DNA of 64,000 nt from CATQHW01 sp965215345. Lineage in GTDB: Bacteria; Spirochaetota; Spirochaetia; SZUA-6; Bin103. The position numbers were made by a program, and so were the translations under genes. Every line of letters begins with the position of its first letter. Position 1 is the first letter of the stretch. Below the pieces are notes generated by a model that was not told the DNA's origin, did not search any database, and worked only from the letters and a program-made list of their open reading frames with translations. This document shows, in pieces, positions 47,628 through 57,170 of this stretch. Where the stretch lies: contig CBDCDL010000002.1 of NCBI GenBank assembly GCA_965215345.1, forward strand, positions 1,798,001 through 1,862,000, written 5' to 3'.

Positions 47628-49352
47628 CTACGTCACCGCGCGATAGAACCACTGGACCGGCAGGGCGGTGAGACGGAGGTCGATGTAGCCGGGCTCGACC
47701 TCGAAGCGCCGCACCCCGTCCAGCTCGGGGGCGTGGCAGTACGTGAGCAGCACGTGCTCGCCGTGGAAGGTGATGCTGGTGTAGCAGTAGCCGTGGTGGT
47801 GGGACCGCTCCACCAGCTTCAGCGGCCGCCAACTGCCGCCCGCGTCGCTCGACAGCGCCGAAACCAGCGGGGTGCGGCCTGAGAGACCGTACGTCCACAG
47901 GCAGAGCACGTCGTCGCTGCCGGGCACGCGCTGCATCGCCGCAGGCGAGCACGCCCCGCGCAGCGGTGACAGAAAGGGCCGCGACCAACTCTGTCCGCGG
48001 TCTCCGGAGTAGGAGAAGAACTGACCTCCGGACACCGAGCGCATGGTCATCAGCAGGCGGCCGTCGGCGAGCTGCGCGACGCTCGGCTCGTTGACGTTCT
48101 GGGCCAGCCGCTCGCGCTCGGGCAGGCCGGGGTCGGGCACGTGCGCGCCGGCGTGCCAGGTGCTGCCGCCGTCGTCGGAGAGCAGGCAGTACGGCCAGCG
48201 CACCCCGTCCACGTACTCCCGCGCGGCGAGCAGGATGCGGCCGTCCGCCAGCCGCCGCAGGCTGGCGTTGTTGGCCGAGTGCCGGTTGCCGTTGGCTGGG
48301 GTGATGGCCGTGGCGGTGTTCCACGTGCGTCCGCCGTCGCCGGAGCGGCGCGCGACCATGCCCTTCACGGGCATGCCCGGCAGATGATCGCAGTAGACGA
48401 GCAGCAGCTCGTCCCCGAGGTTCAGCAGGCTGGCGGACATGACGTTGGTATCGTGCTCGTCCTCGACCACCGTCCACTTCGGGCTCCACGTCCGCCCGCC
48501 GTCGGTCGACCGGCGCGCGCTCAGCCGGGCCGGAGAGTCGTCCCAGCCCTTGCCGGCATGGTAGTCGCTCCAGACCAGCAGCAGCGAACCGTCGGACAGC
48601 ACGACCAGGTCGCCCTCGCTGTGGCGCGGATGTCCGGGCGTCGCCTCGTTGACCATGAAACACCACCCGTCGTCGGTCGCGCGCAGGTCCTCCGGGCCGT
48701 CGGGCAGGGGTGAGTCGGCGCTTGGGTAGGGCACCTCCTCGATCACGACTTCCCGGTACACGGTCTCGACCGGCGAGCCGTCCGCGCCGGCGCCGCTGCC
48801 GAAGGTGACCATGAACGGCTCGGCGTAGGCGTCGTGCTCGACCTCGACGGTCGCGCCGCCGGCGACCGTCACGCGCAACGCGTCCAGCCGCGCCTCGACG
48901 TGCACGGTGTGCGCGCCTCCGAGCGGGCCGCTCAGCGTGCGGTGGATCTGCCTGCCGCGGTGCTGCGCCCGCACGTGCCAGTCGACCCGGTCAGGATGCG
49001 GCTCGGCCCAGATCTCCCATGGTCCCGGGCGAGGCATCACCAACGCAGCCCGCCCGGCTGCTCCCTGTCCCGACGGCAGCTCGACGGTCCAGCTCACGTA
49101 GGCCGGAAGCTCGTTCGGGTGGTAACGGTGCGGCTCGTCCTCGACACCGGGAGCGAAGAACACATGCGGCGCCGCCGCGGAAGCGCGCGTGCGCAGCAGC
49201 AGCCCGGGCAACTCGCAGTGATCGCGCGGCTCGAAGTAGCCGTAGGTCCAGTAGTTCGCCACGGCGAAGGCGCAGCGCACGCCCTGGAACAGCCCGGTGC
49301 CGGCGGTGTCCTTGTCGAGGACCGCGACCCGCCACGCCTCGGCGTCGCTCAT
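47628..49352 (-). CDS. sialidase-fold (BNR/Asp-box) protein with N-terminal beta domain
   Basis: The protein has 574 residues. The first 200 residues form a beta-rich domain with WEIWAEPHPDRVDWHVRAQH, probably a lectin-like fold. The rest is a six-bladed propeller with Asp boxes: RSTDGGRTWSP, RSGDGGRTWN, SDDGGSTWHA, SGDRGQSWS and SSDAGGSWR. There is no signal peptide. Such proteins hydrolyse or merely bind sialic-acid-like or other uronic/sulfated sugars. It is divergent from the beta-helix gene across 111 bp, suggesting shared control. Confidence 0.82.
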   Translation of the reverse strand: MSDAEAWRVAVLDKDTAGTGLFQGVRCAFAVANYWTYGYFEPRDHCELPGLLLRTRASAAAPHVFFAPGVEDEPHRYHPNELPAYVSWTVELPSGQGAAGRAALVMPRPGPWEIWAEPHPDRVDWHVRAQHRGRQIHRTLSGPLGGAHTVHVEARLDALRVTVAGGATVEVEHDAYAEPFMVTFGSGAGADGSPVETVYREVVIEEVPYPSADSPLPDGPEDLRATDDGWCFMVNEATPGHPRHSEGDLVVLSDGSLLLVWSDYHAGKGWDDSPARLSARRSTDGGRTWSPKWTVVEDEHDTNVMSASLLNLGDELLLVYCDHLPGMPVKGMVARRSGDGGRTWNTATAITPANGNRHSANNASLRRLADGRILLAAREYVDGVRWPYCLLSDDGGSTWHAGAHVPDPGLPERERLAQNVNEPSVAQLADGRLLMTMRSVSGGQFFSYSGDRGQSWSRPFLSPLRGACSPAAMQRVPGSDDVLCLWTYGLSGRTPLVSALSSDAGGSWRPLKLVERSHHHGYCYTSITFHGEHVLLTYCHAPELDGVRRFEVEPGYIDLRLTALPVQWFYRAVT

Positions 49353-49463
49353 GACGGCTGTCCTTGCCGGTGCCCGGCATCGCCAAGGCCGCCTCGTTGC
49401 GCACGCCGCGCTCGCACGAGCACCATGATGCCGCCACTGTACCGCATATTGGAGGCGACCGAG

Positions 49464-51608
49464 ATGAACGAAACGACCACCGCCGACGGCTTCGTGCTGT
49501 ATCTGTCGCCCGACGGAAACGACAACTGGAGCGGGCGCCTGCCGGAGTCCGCTCCCGCAGGCAACGACGGCCCCTTGGCGACGCTCGAATGGGCGCGGGA
49601 AATGGTGCGGCGCTTGCGCGAGAGCGGCGACGCACACGGCCCCATCACCGTCTGGGTGCGCGGTGGCCGCTACCACCTGGGCCAACCGGTGTGGTTCAAC
49701 GGGCGCGACTCGGGACCGACGACCTACCGCGGCTGTCCCGGCGAGACGGCGACCTTCACCGGCGGGCGCCGCGTGACCGGATGGCGCGTGACCACGGCCG
49801 AAGAGGCCGGTCTCGGTGCCGCCGCGAGCGAGCAGGAGGTCTGGGTAGCCGATCTCCCTGCGGTCGCGGCCGGCTCCTGGTACTTCCAGCAGCTCTTCGT
49901 GAACGGCGAGCGGCGCCCGCGGACGCGCCTGCCCAGGGACGGCTACTTCTGGATCGAGGACGTTCCCGGCTTCGACCTGCGCGCGAGCCAGAACGACGAG
50001 TTCATCCACGGCCACGACCGGTTCGTGGCCCGCGCGGGCGACGTGGCGCGCTGGCGGAATCTGAGCGACGTCGACGTCGTCGTCCACCACTACTGGGTGG
50101 AGGAGCGGCTGCCCATGGCGAGCTTCGACGAGGACACGCGCGTGGTCACCAGCAGTCGGCGCAGCATCTTCGTGCTGCGCGACGACGTGGGACAGCGCTA
50201 CGCCAAGTACTACGTCGAGAACGTCTTCGAGGCGCTGTCGGAGCCGGGGGAGTGGTACCTGGACCGGTCACGCGGCCGCCTGTTCTACCTGCCGCTGCCG
50301 GGAGAGTCCCCGGACGACGTGGAGATCTACGCCCCCGCGTGCGAGCAGCTTCTGCTGCTGCGCGGCACGCCGGAGCGCCCGGTCGAGGGAGTGCGCTTCG
50401 CCGACCTGACCTTCGAGTGCTGCGACTGGAGCCAGCCCGGCCCCGGGGCGCTGGAGGGCTTCGAGATCGGCGACCACATGAACCGCACAGAAAGCTACGG
50501 CGCGACCGCGCAGGCGGCGTGCAATCTGGCCGGCGTCGTCGACATGGAATACGCACGGCACTGCGGGCTGGAAGGCTGCACGCTCAGGAACCTGGGGCTG
50601 TACGGGGTCGTGCTCCGCAAGGGGTGCTTGGACGTCCGCATCGTCGGGAACGAGATCGTCGATCTGGGCGCGGGTGGGATACGGATCAACGGCGGTAGCG
50701 TCGACTCCGGCGCCCGCGACCGCACGGGCCGCAACGTCATCACCGACAACACCATCCACGCGGGCGGCCGCGTGTTCCCGAGCGCGGTCGGCATCCTGAT
50801 CATGCACAGCTTCGACAACGTCGTCGCGCACAACCACATCCACGACCTGTACTACAGCGGCATCTCCTGCGGCTGGATCTGGGGCTACGGCGAGTCGGTC
50901 GCGCGCGGCAACCGCATCGAGCGCAACCACATCCACGACCTGGGCCACGGCGTGCTCAGCGACATGGGCGGCATCTACACGCTCGGCGTGCAGCCGGGCA
51001 CCGTCCTGCGCGGTAACCTCATCCACGACATTCGCCAGGCCAATTACGGCGGCTGGTGCATCTACCTGGACGAGGGCAGCTCGCACCTCCTGGTGGAGAA
51101 CAACGTCTGCTACGACGCCGGCACGCAGGTGTTCAATCAGCACTACGGCCGCGAGAACATCGTGCGCAACAACGTGTTCGCCCGCGGCGGCCACAGCGTG
51201 ATCTCGCTGGGGCGCGTCGAGGACCACACGACGTTCACACTGGAGCAGAACCTGCTGCTGACCGGCGGCCGGCCCGTGTTCGCGCAGCGGCCGCGGGGAA
51301 TCACCGGCGCGCGCGGGTTTCGGAGCAACCTCAACCTGCTCTGGGACGTGGCCGGCGCAGGCGCCGGGCGCGGCGGTGAGCCGATCGTGGCCGCCGTCGG
51401 CACCTACGACGCGGACGCCAACTGGGTCGAGCAGAGCCGTGACGACCTCGACTCGTGGCGGGTTGGGGGCAACGACACGCACAGCATCGTCGCCGACCCG
51501 CGGTGCGCGAGCCTGGAGCGGAACGATTTCACTCTGTCGCCGGGCTCGCCGGCGCTGGCGCTCGGGTTCCGGCCGATCGACCTCGGCGACGTCGGACCCC
51601 GCCGGTAG
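49464..51608 (+). CDS. right-handed parallel beta-helix protein (polysaccharide lyase/hydrolase-like)
   Basis: The protein has 714 residues. YLSPDGNDNWSGRLPESA is the DUF1565-like start, followed by TVWVRGGRYHLGQPVWF. Residues about 360-560 are tandem beta-helix coils ending in NxI/NNV rungs: GNEIVDLGAGGIRINGGSV, DNTIHAGG, HNHIHDLYYSGIS, RNHIHDLGHGVLSD and ENNVCYDAG. Many His-Asp pairs on the rungs could form an active groove. There is no signal peptide. The ATG follows GGAGG by 8 nt. Substrate unknown; the sulfatase and sialidases nearby suggest a complex glycan. Confidence 0.82.
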   Translation: MNETTTADGFVLYLSPDGNDNWSGRLPESAPAGNDGPLATLEWAREMVRRLRESGDAHGPITVWVRGGRYHLGQPVWFNGRDSGPTTYRGCPGETATFTGGRRVTGWRVTTAEEAGLGAAASEQEVWVADLPAVAAGSWYFQQLFVNGERRPRTRLPRDGYFWIEDVPGFDLRASQNDEFIHGHDRFVARAGDVARWRNLSDVDVVVHHYWVEERLPMASFDEDTRVVTSSRRSIFVLRDDVGQRYAKYYVENVFEALSEPGEWYLDRSRGRLFYLPLPGESPDDVEIYAPACEQLLLLRGTPERPVEGVRFADLTFECCDWSQPGPGALEGFEIGDHMNRTESYGATAQAACNLAGVVDMEYARHCGLEGCTLRNLGLYGVVLRKGCLDVRIVGNEIVDLGAGGIRINGGSVDSGARDRTGRNVITDNTIHAGGRVFPSAVGILIMHSFDNVVAHNHIHDLYYSGISCGWIWGYGESVARGNRIERNHIHDLGHGVLSDMGGIYTLGVQPGTVLRGNLIHDIRQANYGGWCIYLDEGSSHLLVENNVCYDAGTQVFNQHYGRENIVRNNVFARGGHSVISLGRVEDHTTFTLEQNLLLTGGRPVFAQRPRGITGARGFRSNLNLLWDVAGAGAGRGGEPIVAAVGTYDADANWVEQSRDDLDSWRVGGNDTHSIVADPRCASLERNDFTLSPGSPALALGFRPIDLGDVGPRR

Positions 51609-51643
51609 ACGCTCCAATCCGGGCACGTCGATAATCCAGCCCC

Positions 51644-53002
51644 ATGATTCGCTCGATCGTCTCCCGCAACGACGACATCTACGAGTGCTTTCCGGACCTG
51701 GCGCAGTGTGACGACGGCACGCTCGTGTGCGTGTACCGGGAGTGCATGTTCCATGCCCCGTTTCCGTTCTCACGGATCGTCTGCCGGCTGAGCCGCGACG
51801 GCGGCATGAGCTGGCTGCCGCGCAGCATCATCGACGAGTGCGTGGTCGCGCCGGAGCTGTTCGAGGAGTCGCGCTCGTGGCTGAGCGAGGCGGCGATCGC
51901 CGGCTACGAGGAGTCGCGGGCGCGCATCACCGATCCGACGCGGGTCGGCGCGTCCATGAACTGTGCGCGGCTCATCCGTCTGCGTGACGGGCAGCTCCTG
52001 CTGGTCGTGGACTACCGGTTCGGCGCGCCGCGGGGCGAGCACCGCTGGGTCAACCTGTTCTACCGCAGCACCGACGGCGGGGCGAGCTGGCAGGGACCGG
52101 AAGATCCGGGAGTACACGGGCCGGTGGTCCCGTCTCTCACCCAGCTCCGCGATGGCCGCGTGGTGTTCGGGGGCGCCGAGGTGACCAGCACCGTGGGCGA
52201 CCAGAACGTGGAGACCCAGTACGTCTACTTCTCCGAGGACCAGGGCAGGAGCTGGTCGGAGCCGGTGGCGATTCCGGGCCTGCCGCCCGATCAGCAACGC
52301 ATCATGCCGGGGTATCGGCAGTGGCTGGGCTTCGGAGAGGGCGCCTTCCAGGAGCTGGACGACGGCACGATCCTCGGGATTCTGCGCTGCGACAGTCTGG
52401 GCCAGGGCTACAAGGTCCTCTCGCACGACGGCGGCCGGACGTGGAAGGGACCGTACGCGACTCCCATGATCGGCCTGGAGGGCCGGCCCGGCCTGGGCCT
52501 GCTGTCGTCCGGCGAGGTCGCCGTCACCTATCGCATCGGTCTGCCGAACGAGATGCTGGCGCTGCACCTCATGACGCAGGAGGCGGCACTCAGGGAGGAC
52601 GTCCAGCCGATGGTGGAGCGGCGGCCGATGCCCGAGGACCGCGCCGGCGTGCACGATCCGCACGAACCGTGGTACATGCGCGAGTACTACCCGGGGTTCA
52701 CGGTCATCCTCGACCAGGACCGCAGCGTGCACCGCGACTGCGGATATTCCGGCTGGGTGGAGCTCGAAAACGGCGACCTGTACGTGGTCGACTACTGCCA
52801 CGACGACGCGCCGCGCGCGCACATCCGCAGCTACCGGGTGCAGCGCGAGGACATCATCATGTTTCCGCCCGGCGACCTGCCGTGGCTGCACCCGTCCGGC
52901 CAGCCGTTCCTGGACATGACCAGGGGCATGGCGGAGCGGCAGCACCGGCAGGCTTCTGCGAGAAAGCGGCCGGGTTGGATCGAGCCGAGCACGCCGTCGT
53001 GA
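51644..53002 (+). CDS. sialidase-fold (BNR/Asp-box) exo-glycosidase-like protein
   Basis: The protein has 452 residues. Asp boxes are SRDGGMSWLP, STDGGASWQGP, SEDQGRSWSEP and SHDGGRTWKGP. DDIYECFPDLAQCDDGTLVC is the usual opening of the cytosolic sialidase-like family. There is no signal peptide. Its stop overlaps the sulfatase start (GTGA), so the two are co-translated and likely act on one substrate. A true sialidase would need an Arg triad and Tyr/Glu pair; I cannot confirm all of these by eye. Confidence 0.82.
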   Translation: MIRSIVSRNDDIYECFPDLAQCDDGTLVCVYRECMFHAPFPFSRIVCRLSRDGGMSWLPRSIIDECVVAPELFEESRSWLSEAAIAGYEESRARITDPTRVGASMNCARLIRLRDGQLLLVVDYRFGAPRGEHRWVNLFYRSTDGGASWQGPEDPGVHGPVVPSLTQLRDGRVVFGGAEVTSTVGDQNVETQYVYFSEDQGRSWSEPVAIPGLPPDQQRIMPGYRQWLGFGEGAFQELDDGTILGILRCDSLGQGYKVLSHDGGRTWKGPYATPMIGLEGRPGLGLLSSGEVAVTYRIGLPNEMLALHLMTQEAALREDVQPMVERRPMPEDRAGVHDPHEPWYMREYYPGFTVILDQDRSVHRDCGYSGWVELENGDLYVVDYCHDDAPRAHIRSYRVQREDIIMFPPGDLPWLHPSGQPFLDMTRGMAERQHRQASARKRPGWIEPSTPS

Positions 53003-54477
53003 CCCGTCCCGACGTCCTCATCATCAAGAGCGACCAGCACAACGCGCGCTGCCTGGGCGTCAACGGGCACCCCCAGGTGCGCACGCCGCACCTCGATTCG
53101 CTTGCGGGCCGTGGGGTCAACTTCACGCGCGCGTTCGTGCAGAACCCGATCTGCACGCCCAGCCGGATGTGCTACCTGACCGGCCAGTACGTGCACAACC
53201 ACGGCATCTTCGGCCTTTCGGGCAACGAGCGCGTGCCGGATGGATTGCCGTCGCTGTTCTCCACCTTCGAGGCCGCAGGATACCGCACCGGTATCGTCGG
53301 TCACATCCACGTGGACGGTTCCTGGCTGCGGCCTCACTGCGACCTGTACCGCGACCTGCACGACGAGGCGCGGCCGGGAGACACGCACTACGACCGCTAT
53401 CTTGCCGGGAAGGGCCTGCAGCACCTGCGCGATGACGAGGCGTACCGGGGCCGCAGCCAAGTCCTCGATGCCTGCCCCTCCGAGCTCGCCTTCGAGGACA
53501 CCAACGAAGGGTACTGCCTGCAGAGCTTCCATGACTTTCTGGCGGGTGTCGCCGACGGGCAGCCGTTCCTGTTCCAGCTCGACCCGCTCCATCCGCACCA
53601 GAACTACATCCCGGCGCGCGAGTTCTGGGAGTTGTACGACGGCGTGGAGCTGGATCTGCCGCCGAGCGCGGACGAGGACCTGTCGGCCAAGCCGCCGCAC
53701 CAGCAGCGGATGATCGCCCGTCACCACGGCTACGACTGGGTGTTCGAGCCGCGCACCTACCAAGCCGGCAGGCTGCGCAAGCTGCACGGCTATTATGGGT
53801 GCATTTCACAGGTCGACCACCTGGTGGGGCTGGCGCTGCAGCGGCTGGAGCAACTGGGCCGCGCCGAGAACACGATCGTCGTGTACTGCAGCGACCATGG
53901 CGACTTCGCCCTGGAGCACGGCTTCCTGGAGAAGGCGCCCGGCGTCAGCTACGACGCGATCACGCGCGTGCCGTTCATCTGGAGCTGGCCGGCCGGCGGC
54001 ATCGCCGAGCATCTGACCGTCGGCGAGCTGGTCGAGAGCGTCGACCTGTTCCCGACGCTCTGCGCGCTGGCCGGCATCGACGCGCCGGACACGATCGACG
54101 GCCACGACCTGGTGCCGCTGCTGCGCGGCGGTGGCGCCGCCGTGCGGGAGTTCGCCGTCACCGAGTGTCCGCTGAGCAGGACGATACGGACCAAGGAGTG
54201 GAAGCTGTGCCATCGGCCGCGCGGTGCGTTCGCCGGCGTGGAAGACGCGGGCGAGCTGTACCACGTCGCCGAGGATCCGTGGGAGATGGACAACCGCTAC
54301 GCCGATCCGGGGTGCCGGGAGATCCGCGAGGGCCTGCGCAGGGCGCTGTTCGACTGGACGCAGCTCACCACGCGCTACGGCAACACGTGGCCCCATCAGC
54401 CGCCCGGCGCCGACGGCAAGACCACCCTGGCCGGCTTGCGCACGCTGCTGGACGCGGAGCAGGTGTTCTATCTCTGA
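52999..54477 (+). CDS. sulfatase (formylglycine type)
   Basis: The protein has 492 residues. The Cys of NPICTPSRMCYLTG (Cys52) in a CxPxR motif is the residue matured to formylglycine. DVLIIKSDQHNARCLG supplies the N-terminal metal ligands and VVYCSDHGDFALEHGFLEK the C-terminal ones. There is no signal peptide. It starts at GTG 52999 overlapping the sialidase stop. It removes sulfate from a sugar or other organic ester. A maturase is needed; none is encoded in this window. Confidence 0.92.
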   Translation: MTRPDVLIIKSDQHNARCLGVNGHPQVRTPHLDSLAGRGVNFTRAFVQNPICTPSRMCYLTGQYVHNHGIFGLSGNERVPDGLPSLFSTFEAAGYRTGIVGHIHVDGSWLRPHCDLYRDLHDEARPGDTHYDRYLAGKGLQHLRDDEAYRGRSQVLDACPSELAFEDTNEGYCLQSFHDFLAGVADGQPFLFQLDPLHPHQNYIPAREFWELYDGVELDLPPSADEDLSAKPPHQQRMIARHHGYDWVFEPRTYQAGRLRKLHGYYGCISQVDHLVGLALQRLEQLGRAENTIVVYCSDHGDFALEHGFLEKAPGVSYDAITRVPFIWSWPAGGIAEHLTVGELVESVDLFPTLCALAGIDAPDTIDGHDLVPLLRGGGAAVREFAVTECPLSRTIRTKEWKLCHRPRGAFAGVEDAGELYHVAEDPWEMDNRYADPGCREIREGLRRALFDWTQLTTRYGNTWPHQPPGADGKTTLAGLRTLLDAEQVFYL

Positions 54478-54489
54478 GGCGCGCGGCGG

Positions 54490-55548
54490 TTACAGGGACG
54501 CGCCCTCCTGCAGCCACTCCTCGTTGAACCGGGCGCACTTCAGGCGGCTCTTGATCGAGTCATAGGGCGGAAAGTGGTAGGTCTTGGCCAGCCACTGCTG
54601 CCAGACGACCACAATGGTGCCGTCGTCGGCGCTGGTGACGCCGGGGTAGGAGACTTGGCAGCCGGGATTGGTGAGGATGCGGTGGTGCGCCCAGCTCACG
54701 CAGTCGTCGTAGGAGATGGCGACGCTCAGCGGGTAGCGGTTCATCGCGCCGACATAGGGCGTGCTGGTCCACACCACGACCACGGCGCTCGGCTCGAATG
54801 ACAGGCGGTGCAGCGCGGCCGGAGTGTTCGAAGCCACGAGCACGGACGGCACCGGCTTGCTCCAGGTGGCGCCGCGATCGCTGCTGCGCGACTGGTAGTG
54901 CCGACCCCGCGTGGACCGGACCATCATGAGCAGGTCACCGTCGCCGAGCTCCACGACGGCCGGTTCGTCGGCGCCGTTGGGATCGTCGGGAAGCTGCACG
55001 TCAGCGCCGGATTGCCAACTGCTGCCGCCGTCGGTCGAGGTGAGCACGCTGGAAACGCACACCATGTCCCTTTCGTAGACCTCCCCTCCATCCTCCAGAT
55101 TGCGGACGTAGTAGTAAGGCAGCACCAGGGTGCCGTCGCGCAGCTCCAGCCCTTCGTTGGCGTGACCGTTGTAGCGCTTGCCGGTGTCGATATGGGTCGC
55201 CGGTCCGAAGCTGCGGCCGCCGTCGTCACTGGCCATCCGGAAGAGCGACGAGTGCCGGTAGCGCGGTGCGTCATCGCCCTCCGTGACGGACTCGTACGTG
55301 CTGAAGTGCAGGGCCGTGCCCCGCCGTGCGGAGAGCAGCGCCGGATCCCCCTCCACGCCCGGCGCAAGCACCTCGGCCGCGCTCCAGGAGGCACCGGCGT
55401 CGGACGAGCGCGCGCCCATCGTGTTCTCGCCATCGATCCACACCGCCACGATGTCGCCGTTCGGCATGCGTGCCACTCCGGGGACGGCCCCGCCTGCGAT
55501 CTCCTGCTCCAGGGTGAGCTCCTGGTAGAACGGTCCTGAACCGGCCAT
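54490..55548 (-). CDS. sialidase-fold (BNR/Asp-box) protein
   Basis: The protein has 352 residues. Asp boxes include SSDAGASWSAA, SDDGGRSFGP, STDGGSSWQSG and SSDRGATWSK. VARMPNGDIVAVWIDGENT is the first strand. There is no signal peptide. ATG 55548 is preferred over the one two codons earlier, which is only 2 nt from GGAGG. It is convergent with the sulfatase gene, 12 bp apart. The third such protein in 8 kb; all three diverge from one another, so they probably have distinct substrates. Confidence 0.82.
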   Translation of the reverse strand: MAGSGPFYQELTLEQEIAGGAVPGVARMPNGDIVAVWIDGENTMGARSSDAGASWSAAEVLAPGVEGDPALLSARRGTALHFSTYESVTEGDDAPRYRHSSLFRMASDDGGRSFGPATHIDTGKRYNGHANEGLELRDGTLVLPYYYVRNLEDGGEVYERDMVCVSSVLTSTDGGSSWQSGADVQLPDDPNGADEPAVVELGDGDLLMMVRSTRGRHYQSRSSDRGATWSKPVPSVLVASNTPAALHRLSFEPSAVVVVWTSTPYVGAMNRYPLSVAISYDDCVSWAHHRILTNPGCQVSYPGVTSADDGTIVVVWQQWLAKTYHFPPYDSIKSRLKCARFNEEWLQEGASL

Positions 55549-55574
55549 CCGCATCTCCTCCGGTTCGACTGGCC

Positions 55575-57122
55575 TCAGCCGGCGGCCACTTCGAACACGG
55601 TCACGTTGCGCGTCTTGCGACTGAACTCGACCCCGATCAGGTGAATGGACTCGGCCCCGCCCCGGTACTTTGCCGCGTAGTCCCGCTCCCGCAACTGCGC
55701 CAGCGCCGATCCCGGCGGCGCCAGCTCGGCGACCTTGAATTCGAACAGATACACGTGCCCGTCCGTGCGCACCGCCATGTCCAGCCGCCCGTGGCTGCTC
55801 GACTCTTCCACCGCGATGTCGTAGCCGAGCGCCGCAAAGTAGGAGTAGAACACGCTGGCGTAGTACCCCTCGTAGTCCGCGATGTGGTTGTTCGTGTACC
55901 ACTGGTGGGGAATGCTCGCGAAGAAGGCGTGGAACAGCGCCTTCAAGCCGGCGCAGTCGTGCGCCGCAAGCAGGCGCGCCAAGCGCATGCTGTTCGCCGT
56001 CTGCTGCTCCGTATCCTGCACCAGTTGGCGCAGCAGGACCCGGTTCAGGCTCTGGCGCACCTCCCGGTTGGGATAGCCCAGCCGGTACAGCGGCAAGCCG
56101 CCCAATTCCTCTTCCCCGATGATCGTCAGATAGCCGGTCTGGAACAGCAACGCCTCGGTGCCGATGTTGCCCACGTCGAAGGTCGACAGCAACTCCTCGG
56201 TGCCGACCATCCCATCGAGTGCCACCGAGGCGACGCGCCGCTCGAACAGGGTCTGCACCAGGAACGCCGGCGTCCCGGTCTCGAACCAATGGGCGGCGAA
56301 TGTGCGGCGGCGCAGCAGCAACAGCACGTCGAAGGGATTGTAGACCTTCTCGGAGCCCAGCCAGCTATAGCCGTCGTACCAGTCGCGGATGCGCTGGCGG
56401 TCCATGCCGACGAGCTCCGGGGCGAACACCGTGTCCAGGTCTGTTTCCCGGTACCCGCAGATCGACGAAAAGACCGGGTCTAGCGTGATGTCGGTGAGGT
56501 TGTTCAGGTCGGAGAACAGGCTGACCTTGGTGAACTTGCTCACCCCGGTCACGAAGGTGAAGCGGACGTGCGCGTCGCTGGACTTGATCATCCCGTAGAG
56601 CCCGCGCAGGTAGTCGCGGTTGGCGAGCGCTGCCTCCGGGGTCTCCAGGGCGTCCAGGATCGGCTTGTCGTACTCGTCGACCAGCACCACGACCGGCTTC
56701 CCGGCCTTGCGATGCAGCGCCTGCAGCAGACGGCGGAAGCGCGCCGGGGCGCTCACCTGACGGGGTGCGATACCCGCCTCCTCCTCCAGATACTCCAATT
56801 GGAGCATCACGTCCTCGCGCAGATGGTCCGGCTCCTTGAAGCTGCCGCCGGCGAAGTCGAGCCGCACCACCGGATGGCGCACCGACCATTCCCAGCGGTC
56901 GTGGATGTGGAGCCCGCAGAACAGCGCCTCGTTGCCCTCGAACAGCTCCTTCAGCGTGTCCAGGAACAGGCTCTTGCCGAACCGCCGAGGGCGCGACAGG
57001 AAGTAGTGCGCGCCCTCGGCGAGCAGGCGTTCGATGTATGCCGTCTTGTCCACGTAGTAGCAATCCTGCTCGCGCAGCGTGCGAAAGGTCTGCATGCCGA
57101 TGGGCAGTCTGTGCCGGGCCAC
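55575..57122 (-). CDS. AAA-ATPase-like protein with C-terminal PD-(D/E)XK nuclease domain (PF09820/PF08011 type)
   Basis: The protein has 515 residues. Residues 1-300 are the AAA-ATPase-like domain. LPIGMQTFRTLREQDCYYVD comes first, then the P-loop SRPRRFGKSLFLDTLKELF and Walker B VVVLVDEYDKPIL. The C-terminal residues HGRLDMAVRTDGHVYLFEFK give the D and E-x-K of a PD-(D/E)XK nuclease. Members occur in large paralogous sets in some bacteria; the function is unknown. A decayed relative lies at 27840-28823. It starts at GTG 57122. It interrupts a carbohydrate cluster without sharing its theme, so insertion or transposition is likely. Confidence 0.88.
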   Translation of the reverse strand: MARHRLPIGMQTFRTLREQDCYYVDKTAYIERLLAEGAHYFLSRPRRFGKSLFLDTLKELFEGNEALFCGLHIHDRWEWSVRHPVVRLDFAGGSFKEPDHLREDVMLQLEYLEEEAGIAPRQVSAPARFRRLLQALHRKAGKPVVVLVDEYDKPILDALETPEAALANRDYLRGLYGMIKSSDAHVRFTFVTGVSKFTKVSLFSDLNNLTDITLDPVFSSICGYRETDLDTVFAPELVGMDRQRIRDWYDGYSWLGSEKVYNPFDVLLLLRRRTFAAHWFETGTPAFLVQTLFERRVASVALDGMVGTEELLSTFDVGNIGTEALLFQTGYLTIIGEEELGGLPLYRLGYPNREVRQSLNRVLLRQLVQDTEQQTANSMRLARLLAAHDCAGLKALFHAFFASIPHQWYTNNHIADYEGYYASVFYSYFAALGYDIAVEESSSHGRLDMAVRTDGHVYLFEFKVAELAPPGSALAQLRERDYAAKYRGGAESIHLIGVEFSRKTRNVTVFEVAAG

Positions 57123-57170
57123 CGTCTGATCGTAAACCGGTCACCGGCGGTCCCGAAACTGCGTGGTCCG